Shown here in pieces: positions 15,964 through 23,338 of a DNA stretch of 35,519 nt (the first letter of the stretch is position 1; each line of letters starts with the position of its first letter). Under the pieces are notes generated by a model. The model was not told the DNA's origin, did no database searches, and was given only the letters and a program-made list of their open reading frames with translations. The stretch comes from DAISJM01 sp036821485 (GTDB lineage Bacteria; Verrucomicrobiota; Kiritimatiellia; CAIQIC01; JAGNIJ01): the NCBI GenBank assembly GCA_036821485.1, contig DAISJM010000033.1, positions 1 to 35,519 of the forward strand, read 5' to 3'. Position numbers and translations under genes: made by a program.

Positions 15964-17262
15964 TCAGCCGAAATCCTCGATTCGCAGCCGCACCGTCGGC
16001 GCTCCCACCACATCCAGCCGGTCGATCTCGCTGATCGCCGCCTGGAACTGCTTCTCCAAACCGCTGTGGGTAACCACAATCACCGGCACATGCTCGCCCG
16101 ACCGCGCTTCCTTCTGCATCACCGAAGCGATGCTGATACCGTTCCGGCCCAGCACCTGCGCGACCAGCGCCAGCACGCCCGGCCGGTCGATAAGCGACAG
16201 GCGGAGATAGCTGCGCGACTTGATCTCGCCGATGGAGCGGATCGCCGGCGGCTTGCCGCCTTGCGCCATCAGCGGCACATGGCAGCGCGCGCCCGCCGCG
16301 ATGCTGCGGGCGACATCCGCGACATCGCTCAGCACCGCGCTCGAGGTCGCGCTGCGGCCCGCGCCGCGCCCGTAATAAAGCGTCTCACCCGCCACATCGC
16401 CCGCCACCATCACGGCGTTGAAAACGCCGCCGACGGAAGCCAGCATGTGGCCGTGCGGTACGAGGGTCGGATTCACCCGCACTTCAACCTCGCCATTCAC
16501 CCGCTTGATGACCGCGAGGAGCTTGATCCGGTAGCCCATCGCGCCGGCATTGGCGATGTCTTCCGGCGCAAGGCCGCGGATTCCTTCGACGTGGACAGAC
16601 TTCATCGGCACGGCGAAACCATAAGCCAGCGAGGCCAGAATCACGGCCTTGTGGGCGGTATCGATGCCGTCGATGTCGAGGCTCGGCTCCGCTTCGGCAT
16701 AGCCCGCCTCTTGGGCGGCTTTCAGCACCTGATCGAAAGGCAGGCGCTCCTGCTCCATCCGGGTGAGGATGTAATTGCAGGTGCCGTTCAAAATGCCATA
16801 GATGCTTTGGATCTGATTCGCCACCAGACCTTCGCGCAGGGCCTTGATGATCGGAATGCCACCCGCCACGCTGGCCTCGAAGAAGACCTCGGTCTTGTTC
16901 GCCTCGGCCGCCTTGTAAATCTCCTCGCCGTGCTCGGCCAGCAGCGCCTTGTTGGCGGTAACAACCGGCTTACCCAGTTTCAGCGCCCGCAGAATGAACT
17001 CCTTGGCCACCCGGGTGCCGCCGATGAGTTCCACGATGACTTGGACGGAGGGATCGTCGATCACGGACGCCGCGTCGGCGGTCAGCATGGAGCGGTCCAC
17101 TTTGACGCCACGGTCGCGGTCCAGATCGACATCCGCGATCTTCCGCAAGACAGGCCTGATCCCCATGCGCCCGGCCATGAGTTCCCCATTCTTCTGGAGA
17201 CCTTCCACCACGCCGGCACCAACGGTTCCAAAGCCCAACAGCCCTATTCCAATTTCTTTCAT
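15964..17262 (-). CDS. hom: Homoserine dehydrogenase
   Basis: A 432-residue NAD(P)-dependent enzyme that reduces aspartate semialdehyde to homoserine. The Rossmann signature is GFGTVGAG at 10-17; K105 in TANKALLA and the ILNGTCNYILT segment (about 157-167) are family hallmarks; the catalytic region is EPSLDIDGIDTAHK (192-205, with K205). A C-terminal ACT domain (about 350-425, LRLSLIDRPGVLALVAQVLG) suggests threonine feedback. It is monofunctional, with lysC encoded separately downstream. The ATG (17262) has only a weak AGG 8 nt upstream, and it is preceded by a terminator-containing leader, suggesting control by attenuation. Confidence 0.96.
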   Translation of the reverse strand: MKEIGIGLLGFGTVGAGVVEGLQKNGELMAGRMGIRPVLRKIADVDLDRDRGVKVDRSMLTADAASVIDDPSVQVIVELIGGTRVAKEFILRALKLGKPVVTANKALLAEHGEEIYKAAEANKTEVFFEASVAGGIPIIKALREGLVANQIQSIYGILNGTCNYILTRMEQERLPFDQVLKAAQEAGYAEAEPSLDIDGIDTAHKAVILASLAYGFAVPMKSVHVEGIRGLAPEDIANAGAMGYRIKLLAVIKRVNGEVEVRVNPTLVPHGHMLASVGGVFNAVMVAGDVAGETLYYGRGAGRSATSSAVLSDVADVARSIAAGARCHVPLMAQGGKPPAIRSIGEIKSRSYLRLSLIDRPGVLALVAQVLGRNGISIASVMQKEARSGEHVPVIVVTHSGLEKQFQAAISEIDRLDVVGAPTVRLRIEDFG

Positions 17263-17292
17263 GATCCGTACCTGAGTTTTCAGCGTATCAAC

Positions 17293-17317
17293 AAAAAAAC
17301 CCCTCTTTCGAGGGGTT
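17293..17317 (-). terminator. Intrinsic terminator in the hom leader
   Basis: Read on the minus strand: AACCCCTC, loop GAAA, GAGGGGTT, then a T run (seven T in a row counting the last two of the stem). The stem is a perfect 8 bp closed by a stable GNRA-type loop. It ends 30 nt before the hom ATG, so it either ends a short upstream transcript or serves as an attenuator for hom. Confidence 0.9.
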
Positions 17318-17455
17318 AGCGAAAGCGCGGGCTCAGCCCCTCAAGAGCCTCCTGCCCAAATAATCGTCGTAACTACCGTTCGCACAGCTTGTCTCCACCC
17401 TGAATGCTTCGGGCAAAATGTACCCGGATTTCAGCCCGGCACAAGGATAAATATA
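17318..17455 (-). promoter_or_regulatory. Candidate attenuator leader of hom
   Basis: The stretch upstream of the terminator holds alternative helices. GAGGGG at 17342-17337 is complementary to CCCCTC of the terminator's 5' arm and could act as an antiterminator. The same bases also lie in a competing small hairpin GGGC-TGA-GCCC (17339-17329), and a hairpin CGGG...CCCG lies further upstream. This terminator/antiterminator arrangement is what a leader under control looks like. It does not match a riboswitch or T-box consensus known to me, so the ligand or signal is unknown. Confidence 0.45.
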
Positions 17456-17476
17456 CAGGCAGCCGGGCTCGACCAT
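17333..17476 (-). CDS. Possible 47-codon leader ORF upstream of hom
   Basis: A short frame from ATG 17476 to TGA 17335-17333 encodes 47 residues, beginning MVEPGCLYIYPC and ending YDDYLGRRLLRG. It is not rich in Thr or Ile, so it is not a classic thr-type leader peptide, and no Shine-Dalgarno sequence precedes the ATG; an internal GTG at 17397 is another possible start. Its stop codon lies exactly in the loop of the GGGC-TGA-GCCC hairpin that competes with the antiterminator, which is the main reason to list it. It cannot be fully translated if the promoter proposed at 17450-17480 is the one used. Confidence 0.22.
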   Translation of the reverse strand: MVEPGCLYIYPCAGLKSGYILPEAFRVETSCANGSYDDYLGRRLLRG

Positions 17477-17480
17477 GCAA
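17450..17480 (-). promoter_or_regulatory. Possible promoter for the hom leader
   Basis: On the minus strand, TTGCAT (17480-17475) and TATATT (17455-17450) are separated by 19 nt. The -10 box matches the sigma-70 consensus at 5 of 6 positions; the spacer is longer than ideal. It would start a leader of about 180 nt ahead of hom that includes the terminator. Confidence 0.35.
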
Positions 17481-17554
17481 CCGGAGTGAATGCAGCGCAA
17501 CGGGTTAGCCCGAATATCGCATGAGCAAAAATAGCCATAATCTGGATGGATGCC

Positions 17555-17657
17555 GGGATTCCTCGTCGCCCCGATGCAACATCGGAGCTTCTCGGAATGA
17601 CAAATAGCGTGTGGCTAAGGATTGTCATCCCGAGGAGCACAGCGACGAGGGATCTCT
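17555..17657. repeat. Dispersed palindromic repeat element, copy 1
   Basis: The left half (17555-17603) and right half (17622-17657) are imperfect inverted copies: GGGATTCCTCGTCGC...GCTTCTCGGAATGACAA on one side and TTGTCATCCCGAGGAGC...GCGACGAGGGATCTCT on the other. A second copy with the same design is at 25685-25799. It lies in the 470-nt gap between the HPr gene and hom. It carries no gene and resembles the short palindromic elements scattered in many bacterial genomes. Confidence 0.8.
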
Positions 17658-17731
17658 CTGCCCCCCAGCGGGTGCTCATTCAATGAAATAGGTTCCCGCG
17701 GCAGAAAGAGGCCGGGAAGTAACTTCAGGAC

Positions 17732-18076
17732 CTACACCGGTGGGGGTGATTCCCTGCCCAAAATGGGATGTGGTTCCGTCAGCATCGAACCGGCATCGCC
17801 ATCGACACGCGGCGGGAAGTCGAAACTCCGCTCAAACAAAGCGGCCAGTTGCTTCGCCACGGCCTCCTCGTCCGGCCCGGAAACGGATACCTCGACCACA
17901 GATCCCTGCTTGAGCCCCAAGGTCATCAGCCCGAGAACGGACCGCAAATCGCAGGTTCCCGATTCACTGGTCACCGTCACCTTGCCGTTGTAGGCCAACG
18001 CTTCTTTGACAATGACGGTCGAGGGACGGCAGTGGATGCCCTGCGCATTCTGAACGGTAGCCGTGGCTCGGTGCAT
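17732..18076 (-). CDS. HPr-family phosphocarrier protein
   Basis: A 114-residue HPr. The phosphoacceptor His15 is in QGIHCRPS (12-19) and the regulatory Ser46 in LRSVLGLMTLG, both at the textbook positions. The domain ends near residue 90; about 25 extra residues, Pro-rich at the end (GRESPPPV), follow. No enzyme I, EII or HPr kinase gene is in the window, so the partner system is unknown; with both His15 and Ser46 kept, it may serve sugar uptake or purely regulation. The frame is open upstream, but the family N-terminus is at ATG 18076. No Shine-Dalgarno sequence is seen and the predicted promoter places the start of transcription at or next to the ATG. Confidence 0.92.
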   Translation of the reverse strand: MHRATATVQNAQGIHCRPSTVIVKEALAYNGKVTVTSESGTCDLRSVLGLMTLGLKQGSVVEVSVSGPDEEAVAKQLAALFERSFDFPPRVDGDAGSMLTEPHPILGRESPPPV

Positions 18077-18083
18077 GGGTGAG

Positions 18084-18112
18084 AGTGTACAACAGAGACC
18101 GCTCCCAGTAAA
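18084..18112 (-). promoter_or_regulatory. Promoter of the HPr gene
   Basis: On the minus strand, TTTACT (18112-18107), 17-nt spacer, TACACT (18089-18084). Both boxes match sigma-70 consensus at 4 of 6 positions with ideal spacing. The expected transcription start is at about 18077, directly before the ATG at 18076, predicting a leaderless or near-leaderless message. Confidence 0.45.
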
Positions 18113-18175
18113 GCTTGCCGAAGCCCCCCGTGCTGTCCATGGGCTTATGGGCTTCTCCTCAGGCGCCGTTTCCCC

Positions 18176-18181
18176 TAGAAT
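18176..18181 (+). promoter_or_regulatory. Possible -10 box for the LURP-one-like gene
   Basis: TAGAAT on the plus strand, 48 nt before the ATG at 18229. The matching -35 at 17 nt (TTCTCC) is weak. It is the only reasonable -10 in this divergent region for the rightward genes. Confidence 0.3.
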
Positions 18182-18228
18182 CGCGGGGCACAGGAGGCCC
18201 GTTGGTAGGGCCCCACCGGAGGATAAGC

Positions 18229-18834
18229 ATGACCGCCCAAACCGCCGCCACCGTTCAGGAAGCGATGTCGAAGCACACACGTTATCTCATCCGGCGCAAG
18301 GTTTTCACACTCGCCGGTGCCAAGTTCCACATCTACGGCCCCGATGAACAACTCGTCTTCTTCTCGAAGATGAAGGCCTTCAAGCTGCGCGAGGACATCC
18401 GGCTTTACGCCGAGGAGGAGATGACAACGGAAGCCATCTCGATTCAGGCACGGCAGATCATCGATTTTTCCGCATCCTACGACGTGTTCGATTCGTTCAC
18501 CGGAACGAAGGTTGGCGCGCTGCGCCGCAAGGGGATGAAATCGCTGATCAAGGATGAGTGGATCATCATGGACGCGCAGGATCGCGAGATCGGCATGATC
18601 GTCGAGGACAGCATGCTGCTCGCGTTGATCCGGCGGTTCCTGATCAGGATCATCCCACAGGACTACGTCTGCACCATCAACAACGTGCCGGTCTGCAGCT
18701 TCCGGCAGCACTTCAATCCGTTCATATTCAAGATCACCATGGATTTCCTGCCCGGTGAGAAGGGCCTGCTGGACCGCCGGCTGGCGTTCGCCGCCGGTGT
18801 CCTGCTCGGCGCAATCGAGGGCCGGCAGGACTAG
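18229..18834 (+). CDS. LURP-one-related/scramblase-like protein
   Basis: A 201-residue protein resembling the LURP-one-related (LOR, Tubby/scramblase-like) fold. Features seen are the KHTRYLIRRKVFTLAGAKFHIYG opening (broken by strand-turn pattern), IDFSASYDVFDSFTGTKVGALRRKG and EWIIMDAQDREIGMI, which give the repeated beta-strand pattern of that barrel, followed by a hydrophobic segment and a C-terminal helix (about 180-195, LAFAAGVLLGAIEG). Bacterial members have no settled function. The frame is open further upstream, but ATG 18229 has GGAGG 6 nt before it and was chosen. It is the first of three plus-strand genes, with the prenyltransferase 24 nt downstream. Confidence 0.75.
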   Translation: MTAQTAATVQEAMSKHTRYLIRRKVFTLAGAKFHIYGPDEQLVFFSKMKAFKLREDIRLYAEEEMTTEAISIQARQIIDFSASYDVFDSFTGTKVGALRRKGMKSLIKDEWIIMDAQDREIGMIVEDSMLLALIRRFLIRIIPQDYVCTINNVPVCSFRQHFNPFIFKITMDFLPGEKGLLDRRLAFAAGVLLGAIEGRQD

Positions 18835-18858
18835 AATTCGCCACCCGCATTCCGAGGA

Positions 18859-19851
18859 TTGAATGCGGACGGAGATGGTGTACCGTCAGGCATCTTGGAT
18901 ACTCAAGGCAACAGACCGGCCCCGTTCCGGAAATGGATCATCGCCGCGCGGCCATTTTCATTGTCGGCCTCCGCGATGCCCGTGCTCTTCGGCACAGCCA
19001 TGGCCGTTGCCATCGGGGGAGCCGAATTTCATCCATGGCGGTTCCTCGCCGCGCTGGCCGGCATGGTCATGCTTCACTCGGGTGCAAACATCCTGAGCGA
19101 CATCAGCGATTTCAATAAGGGGCTCGACATAGCCGTCACGCCCGTCAGCGGCGCCATCGTCCGCGGCCTCATCAATACGCAGGAGGCCTTCGTCGCGGCC
19201 GCCTCCCTTCTGTTCACGGGGAGCCTGCTCGGCGTGGTGCTGGTGATGCTGACCGGGTGGCCGCTGCTGGCCATCGGCCTGGCCGGTCTACTCATCGGCG
19301 TGTGTTACACGGTGGGTCCCGCGTTGAAGTACCGCGCCTTGGGCGACCTTGCCGTGTTCCTCGATTTCGGCATCCTCGGTGCGGTCGGCTCGTGGATGGT
19401 TCAGACCGGCTCACCATCCTGGGCGCCCGCTATCTGGTCCGTCCCCATGTCGCTCCTCGTGGTGGGCATCCTGCATGCCAACAACTGGCGCGATATCGCG
19501 GGCGACACGGGCAAATCGATCCGCACCGTCGCCTCGATGCTCGGCGACCGCGGCTCACTGGCCTATTACGGCTTCCTCATATTCGCCCCCTACGCCATCG
19601 TAATGGGGATGATTGTTGCCACGCGGCTTTTCAGACTCGGCCCCGTCATGCCCCTGACTTTCCTGGCAACCCTGCTGGCCCTCCCCCTGTCGCTCAAGCT
19701 CTGGCGGCGCGCGCGGCAACGCGCCACCCCGACACACCCGTTCGATTTCGTTGCACTCGACGGAGCCACGGCACAACTGAACCTGCTCTTCGGCCTGCTC
19801 TGCGCCGTAGCCGTCCTGCTGCGTCCCCTGCTCGCCCGCTGGACGTCATGA
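18859..19851 (+). CDS. UbiA-superfamily prenyltransferase, MenA-like
   Basis: A 330-residue integral membrane protein with about eight or nine hydrophobic helices. It has both Asp-rich prenyl-diphosphate motifs: N-I-L-S-D-I-S-D-F near 77-85, and NNWRDIAGDTGKS (208-220), which is close to the second motif of MenA (1,4-dihydroxy-2-naphthoate polyprenyltransferase). The stretch YTVGPALKYRALGDLAVFLDFG (150-171) also follows MenA. The likely role is prenylation of an aromatic quinone precursor at the membrane, but no other men genes are nearby. The start is uncertain: TTG at 18859 has GAGG only 1 nt away, and TTG at 18895 (in frame) is the alternative. Its stop overlaps the next ATG. Confidence 0.85.
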   Translation: MNADGDGVPSGILDTQGNRPAPFRKWIIAARPFSLSASAMPVLFGTAMAVAIGGAEFHPWRFLAALAGMVMLHSGANILSDISDFNKGLDIAVTPVSGAIVRGLINTQEAFVAAASLLFTGSLLGVVLVMLTGWPLLAIGLAGLLIGVCYTVGPALKYRALGDLAVFLDFGILGAVGSWMVQTGSPSWAPAIWSVPMSLLVVGILHANNWRDIAGDTGKSIRTVASMLGDRGSLAYYGFLIFAPYAIVMGMIVATRLFRLGPVMPLTFLATLLALPLSLKLWRRARQRATPTHPFDFVALDGATAQLNLLFGLLCAVAVLLRPLLARWTS

Positions 19852-20507
19852 ACACCGCATCCCCGAACCGCGCACACGGCATTCTCCTGTTCGCGCTTGT
19901 CGCGGCGGCCGTGGCAACCTACACACCCCTCTTCATCACCGGCGGTGCCGGTGCATTCGATTTCTGGTGGTGGATGGCGGCCAACATCGTGGGCCTGACA
20001 GGCGTGGCCGCGATCTTCGATCGAAGTTTCCGGACCACACTGCGCGACGACCTTCGCTCAGGCAGGCTTCGCAAGGTGCTGCTTGGTCTATGGTCGGCGG
20101 CGCTGCTCTACATCGTCTTCGCCGCGGGTAACATCCTGTCGCGCCGCCTGCTGAACTTCGCGGGAAGCGACATCTCCGCGGTGTACGATTTCAAGACCGG
20201 CGCATCGGGCGTGAGAATCGCGCTGCTCATGGTGTTGGTCATCGGCCCCGGCGAGGAACTGTTCTGGCGCGTCTTCCTGCAGCGCGCCCTCGCGGACCGA
20301 CATGGCGCCTTGCGCGGCTGGATATTGACCACGCTGCTCTACACGCTGATTCACGCGGGCAGCGGCAACGTGATGCTGATGCTGGCGGCGCTGGTGTGCG
20401 GCGCGGTCTGGGGCGGTTTGTATTACCGGTTCAAGTCGCCGCTGCTGAACGTCGTCAGCCACACGGCCTGGGATGTCGCGGTATTCCTGCTGTTCCCGTT
20501 CACATGA
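19848..20507 (+). CDS. CPBP-family intramembrane metalloprotease
   Basis: A 219-residue membrane protein of the CPBP (CAAX protease/Abi) family. Motif 1 is EELFWR (E136, E137, R141), motif 2 contains H169 in LIHAGSGN, and motif 3 is HTAWD (H205 and D209). About six hydrophobic segments are seen. Family members are putative intramembrane proteases; the target is not predictable. The ATG (19848) overlaps the prenyltransferase stop as ATGA, so the two are translationally coupled. Its stop codon (20505-20507) directly abuts that of dctM on the other strand. Confidence 0.9.
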   Translation: MNTASPNRAHGILLFALVAAAVATYTPLFITGGAGAFDFWWWMAANIVGLTGVAAIFDRSFRTTLRDDLRSGRLRKVLLGLWSAALLYIVFAAGNILSRRLLNFAGSDISAVYDFKTGASGVRIALLMVLVIGPGEELFWRVFLQRALADRHGALRGWILTTLLYTLIHAGSGNVMLMLAALVCGAVWGGLYYRFKSPLLNVVSHTAWDVAVFLLFPFT

Positions 20508-21776
20508 TTACGGGCCGGCAAGCCACAGACTGATGATCGGCAGGTACGTGATCAGCAGCAGCGTCACCAGCTGGATGACGAGAAACGCCGCCGATGCCTT
20601 GTAGAGATTCACGATCGGCTTGTTGAACCGGATACTCGCCACGAAGAGATTAACCCCCACCGGCGGCGTGCAGTAGCCGATCGCCATGTTGGCGAGGAAG
20701 ATGATGCCAAGGTGAATCGGATTCACGCCGAACTCCATCGCCATCGGCAAAATCAGCGGCACCACGACGATGATCGCCGTGTAGATATCCATGACGCAGC
20801 CGACCACCAGCAGCAGCAGGTTCAGCACGATGAGGAAGACCACGCGACTGTTGACGTGCGCCTGCGTGAACTGAAGAATCTTCATCGGCACGTCGGCATC
20901 GATGAGGTAGTTCGTCAGCGCCATCCCCATGCCGAGGATGATGAGAATGCCGCCGACAAGGACCATGCTCTCTTTGACAATCCGGCCCAAATCGCGAATG
21001 CGAATCTCGCGATAGAGAAACACCTCGACGATGATCGCATAGGCTGCCGTGATCACCGCGGCCTCGCTCACCACGAGTTTGCCCGCGTAGATGCCACCGA
21101 TCACCACAAACGGCAGCGGCACTTCCCAGCGCGCGGCCCACAGCGCGGCCAGCACCTCGCGAACGGAGAACTTTGTCCGCGGCACACGCGCACCCAGACC
21201 ATAGATGGCACTGAACACAGCCAGCGTACCGACGCTCAGCACGCCGGGCAGGATGCCCGCAAGGAACAGCTTGTCGATCGTGACCTCGCGGGCAATGGGG
21301 TTGGCGATGACGCCGTAGAGAATCAGCGGGAGGCTCGGCACGAAGAGTACACCGACGTTGCCGCCATTGGTCACGAGCCCAAGCGCAAATCGTTCCTTGT
21401 AGCCTTCCGACAGGAGCGCAGGCAGCAGCAAACCGCCCAAGGCGACAATCGTAACTCCCGTCGCGCCGGTGAACGCCGTGAAGAGGGTGCACGCCACGAG
21501 ACTGACGATAGCCAGCCCGCCCGGCATCCAGCCAAACAGAGCCCGCGACACGCGGACAAGCCGCTCAGACGCTTTGCTGTGCGCCAGAATGTAGCCCGCG
21601 AGCGCGAACATTGGCAGCGTCTGGAGCAGCGGCATCGTGGCCAGACGGCTCAGCTCGGACACGATAACGGACGCGTCGAGTTCGACGGAGGAATAGGCCT
21701 GCAACGCGAGACACCCGAAGGCCGCAAAGAGCGGCGCGCCCAGAAACGCCATGGCAGTGATGAGGGCGATGATCAT
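20508..21776 (-). CDS. dctM: TRAP transporter large permease subunit (DctM)
   Basis: A 422-residue polytopic inner-membrane protein, the Na+-coupled transport subunit of a TRAP system, with about 12 hydrophobic segments. Typical stretches are FTGATGVTIVALGGLLLPALL, NGGNVGVLFVPSLPLILYGV and near the end MDIYTAIIVVVPLILP and GYCTPPVGVNLFVAS. The frame is open upstream, but ATG 21776 overlaps the dctQ stop as ATGA and gives the family length (about 425). It is the last gene of the tatT-dctP-dctQ-dctM unit. There is no room for a terminator before the converging CPBP gene. Confidence 0.94.
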   Translation of the reverse strand: MIIALITAMAFLGAPLFAAFGCLALQAYSSVELDASVIVSELSRLATMPLLQTLPMFALAGYILAHSKASERLVRVSRALFGWMPGGLAIVSLVACTLFTAFTGATGVTIVALGGLLLPALLSEGYKERFALGLVTNGGNVGVLFVPSLPLILYGVIANPIAREVTIDKLFLAGILPGVLSVGTLAVFSAIYGLGARVPRTKFSVREVLAALWAARWEVPLPFVVIGGIYAGKLVVSEAAVITAAYAIIVEVFLYREIRIRDLGRIVKESMVLVGGILIILGMGMALTNYLIDADVPMKILQFTQAHVNSRVVFLIVLNLLLLVVGCVMDIYTAIIVVVPLILPMAMEFGVNPIHLGIIFLANMAIGYCTPPVGVNLFVASIRFNKPIVNLYKASAAFLVIQLVTLLLITYLPIISLWLAGP

Positions 21777-22285
21777 CCGGGCTTCTCCTCGCCTGCGCCG
21801 AAGCCACGCGCCAGATTCAGCACGGCGTGCAGCGCGAAGCGGAAGGTCATGAGGCTGAACGCCACGGGCATGATCATGTAGAGCTTGAACGCCGGAATGC
21901 CCAACAGTCCCAAGCTGCCCATCTCTTTCTGAAAGCCCACGTAGCGCATGCTGGCCCAAGCCAGGAACCCGCACGCAACAGCCGCAAAGATATTATTGGC
22001 CGCGAAGATGAATCGCTTCGCGCGACCGGGGATGAAGTGCGAGACCAGATCGATCGTGATGTGCTTCCTGAGGCCGGTGGCAGCCAACGCACCCAGCATG
22101 GTCAGCCACAAGAGCGACATGCCGAGGAACGGCTCGGCCCACCGCAAACCCGTACCGAAGAAATTACGAAGAATGATCTGCAGCGCGCTGATCACAACGA
22201 TGCCGCCGGCCAGCAGCCCGAGCGCCGTGGTCTCGGCGACTTCCCAAGCGACAACCAGCTTCCGAATGATGGGCGGCGTTTCCAT
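21773..22285 (-). CDS. dctQ: TRAP transporter small permease subunit (DctQ)
   Basis: A 170-residue membrane protein with four predicted TM helices (about 17-38, 51-70, 90-110 and 130-152). The WAEPFLGMSLLWLTMLGALAA and LRKHITIDLV segments are typical of DctQ (R-x-x-x-H-I-x-I/V-D). It partners DctM in the inner membrane. It lies 5 nt downstream of dctP and overlaps dctM by 4 nt, so the complex is probably made from one message. Confidence 0.93.
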   Translation of the reverse strand: METPPIIRKLVVAWEVAETTALGLLAGGIVVISALQIILRNFFGTGLRWAEPFLGMSLLWLTMLGALAATGLRKHITIDLVSHFIPGRAKRFIFAANNIFAAVACGFLAWASMRYVGFQKEMGSLGLLGIPAFKLYMIMPVAFSLMTFRFALHAVLNLARGFGAGEEKPG

Positions 22286-22290
22286 GACCC

Positions 22291-23307
22291 CTATTTGGCC
22301 GCCTGCGCGGCCCGATACTCATCGAGATATTTCTGAACCAGATCGCATGCTTCCGGAGCCAGCAGCCGGGTCTTTTGTTCGTCCAGCGCCAAGGCACTGA
22401 CCTGCTCGAACTCCTTGATGTCTTCCGGTGTGGAGGTCACCACTCGCACGCCATTGTCCGAAAGAACCTTCAGCGCATCCATATCGCTCTTTCGAACCGT
22501 CTTGGTGAGTTCCTTCATGTGCCGGTGACATATCTCCAAAACCTTGAGCTGAAACTCGGGCGGAAGCTTCTTCCAGGACGACTTGGATACAAACACACCT
22601 CCGAAACTGTACCCCAGCCGCATGTCGTTGCGGTACTTGATCTTGGTGTACCACTGCATCACCACGGCCACCAAAGGCGGCGCGTACACGGTCTGGATCA
22701 ACCCCGTCTGCAGACCCGTCAGGACATCGCCCACCGGCAAGGGAATCGCGCTGATCTTCGCGTACTTGAACAGGACATTCAGCATGCTCTCGTCCGGCAA
22801 AGTCCAAGGCTTCGCGCCGCGAAGATCCTTGATGCTTCGCACGGGCAGCACGCTGTAGAGATAGCTGAAGCCAATCTCGGTCCAGCCGAGCGCAATGAAT
22901 CCGTTCTGCTCGCACTGTTTCTCGAGATACGGCTGCATCTTCTCAAGGACCGCATCGACTTCCTCGTAATTCTTGAACGTCAGTGGCAGCATGACGGCAC
23001 GGGCGTCGGGACAGATCACCCCCACCCCATGACCCATGAAACCGGCGCCGTCGATCTGACCCACCTTGATCTTGAAGAGAACATCCTTCTCTTCGCCCAG
23101 CACACCGCCGGGATATATCTTCAGGATCACCTGCCCGCCGGTGGCGTCGGAAACTTCCTTCTTCATCTGTTCAAAGCGCTGCATCCACGCGCTGCCATCG
23201 GGCGCCATCGTGGCAAACTTGAGTGTGTAGTTGGCTGCAAGGGCTCCCTGCACGGCCGCCAGCAGGATCGCCAGCACAACAAAATTCTTGAGGCACGGTC
23301 GGAACAT
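22291..23307 (-). CDS. dctP: TRAP transporter substrate-binding protein (DctP)
   Basis: A 338-residue periplasmic solute receptor. A signal peptide covers about residues 1-24 (LKNFVVLAILLAAVQGALA). The mature part opens YTLKFATMAPDGSAWMQRF and has GGVLGEEKDVLFKIKVGQIDGAGF and the helix-strand region GAKPWTLPDE, close to the P-type TRAP receptors that go with TatT. The canonical specificity Arg position could not be assigned confidently, so the ligand is not predicted from sequence. ATG 23307 has AAGGAG 7 nt upstream; earlier ATG codons in frame lack such a site. The gene follows tatT by 31 nt. Confidence 0.93.
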   Translation of the reverse strand: MFRPCLKNFVVLAILLAAVQGALAANYTLKFATMAPDGSAWMQRFEQMKKEVSDATGGQVILKIYPGGVLGEEKDVLFKIKVGQIDGAGFMGHGVGVICPDARAVMLPLTFKNYEEVDAVLEKMQPYLEKQCEQNGFIALGWTEIGFSYLYSVLPVRSIKDLRGAKPWTLPDESMLNVLFKYAKISAIPLPVGDVLTGLQTGLIQTVYAPPLVAVVMQWYTKIKYRNDMRLGYSFGGVFVSKSSWKKLPPEFQLKVLEICHRHMKELTKTVRKSDMDALKVLSDNGVRVVTSTPEDIKEFEQVSALALDEQKTRLLAPEACDLVQKYLDEYRAAQAAK

Positions 23308-23338
23308 CTTCGTACTCCTTTGCATCCTTCGATTCATC

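Noticed and set aside
17263..17460. A T-box, SAM or other known riboswitch in front of hom
   Set aside because: GGGTGG at 17400-17395 recalled the T-box AGGGTGGNACCGCG motif, but the rest does not match, and no other consensus known to me fits.
17431..17679. An 82-codon minus-strand frame between the HPr gene and hom
   Set aside because: It runs through the palindromic repeat element and has no ribosome-binding site or family match.
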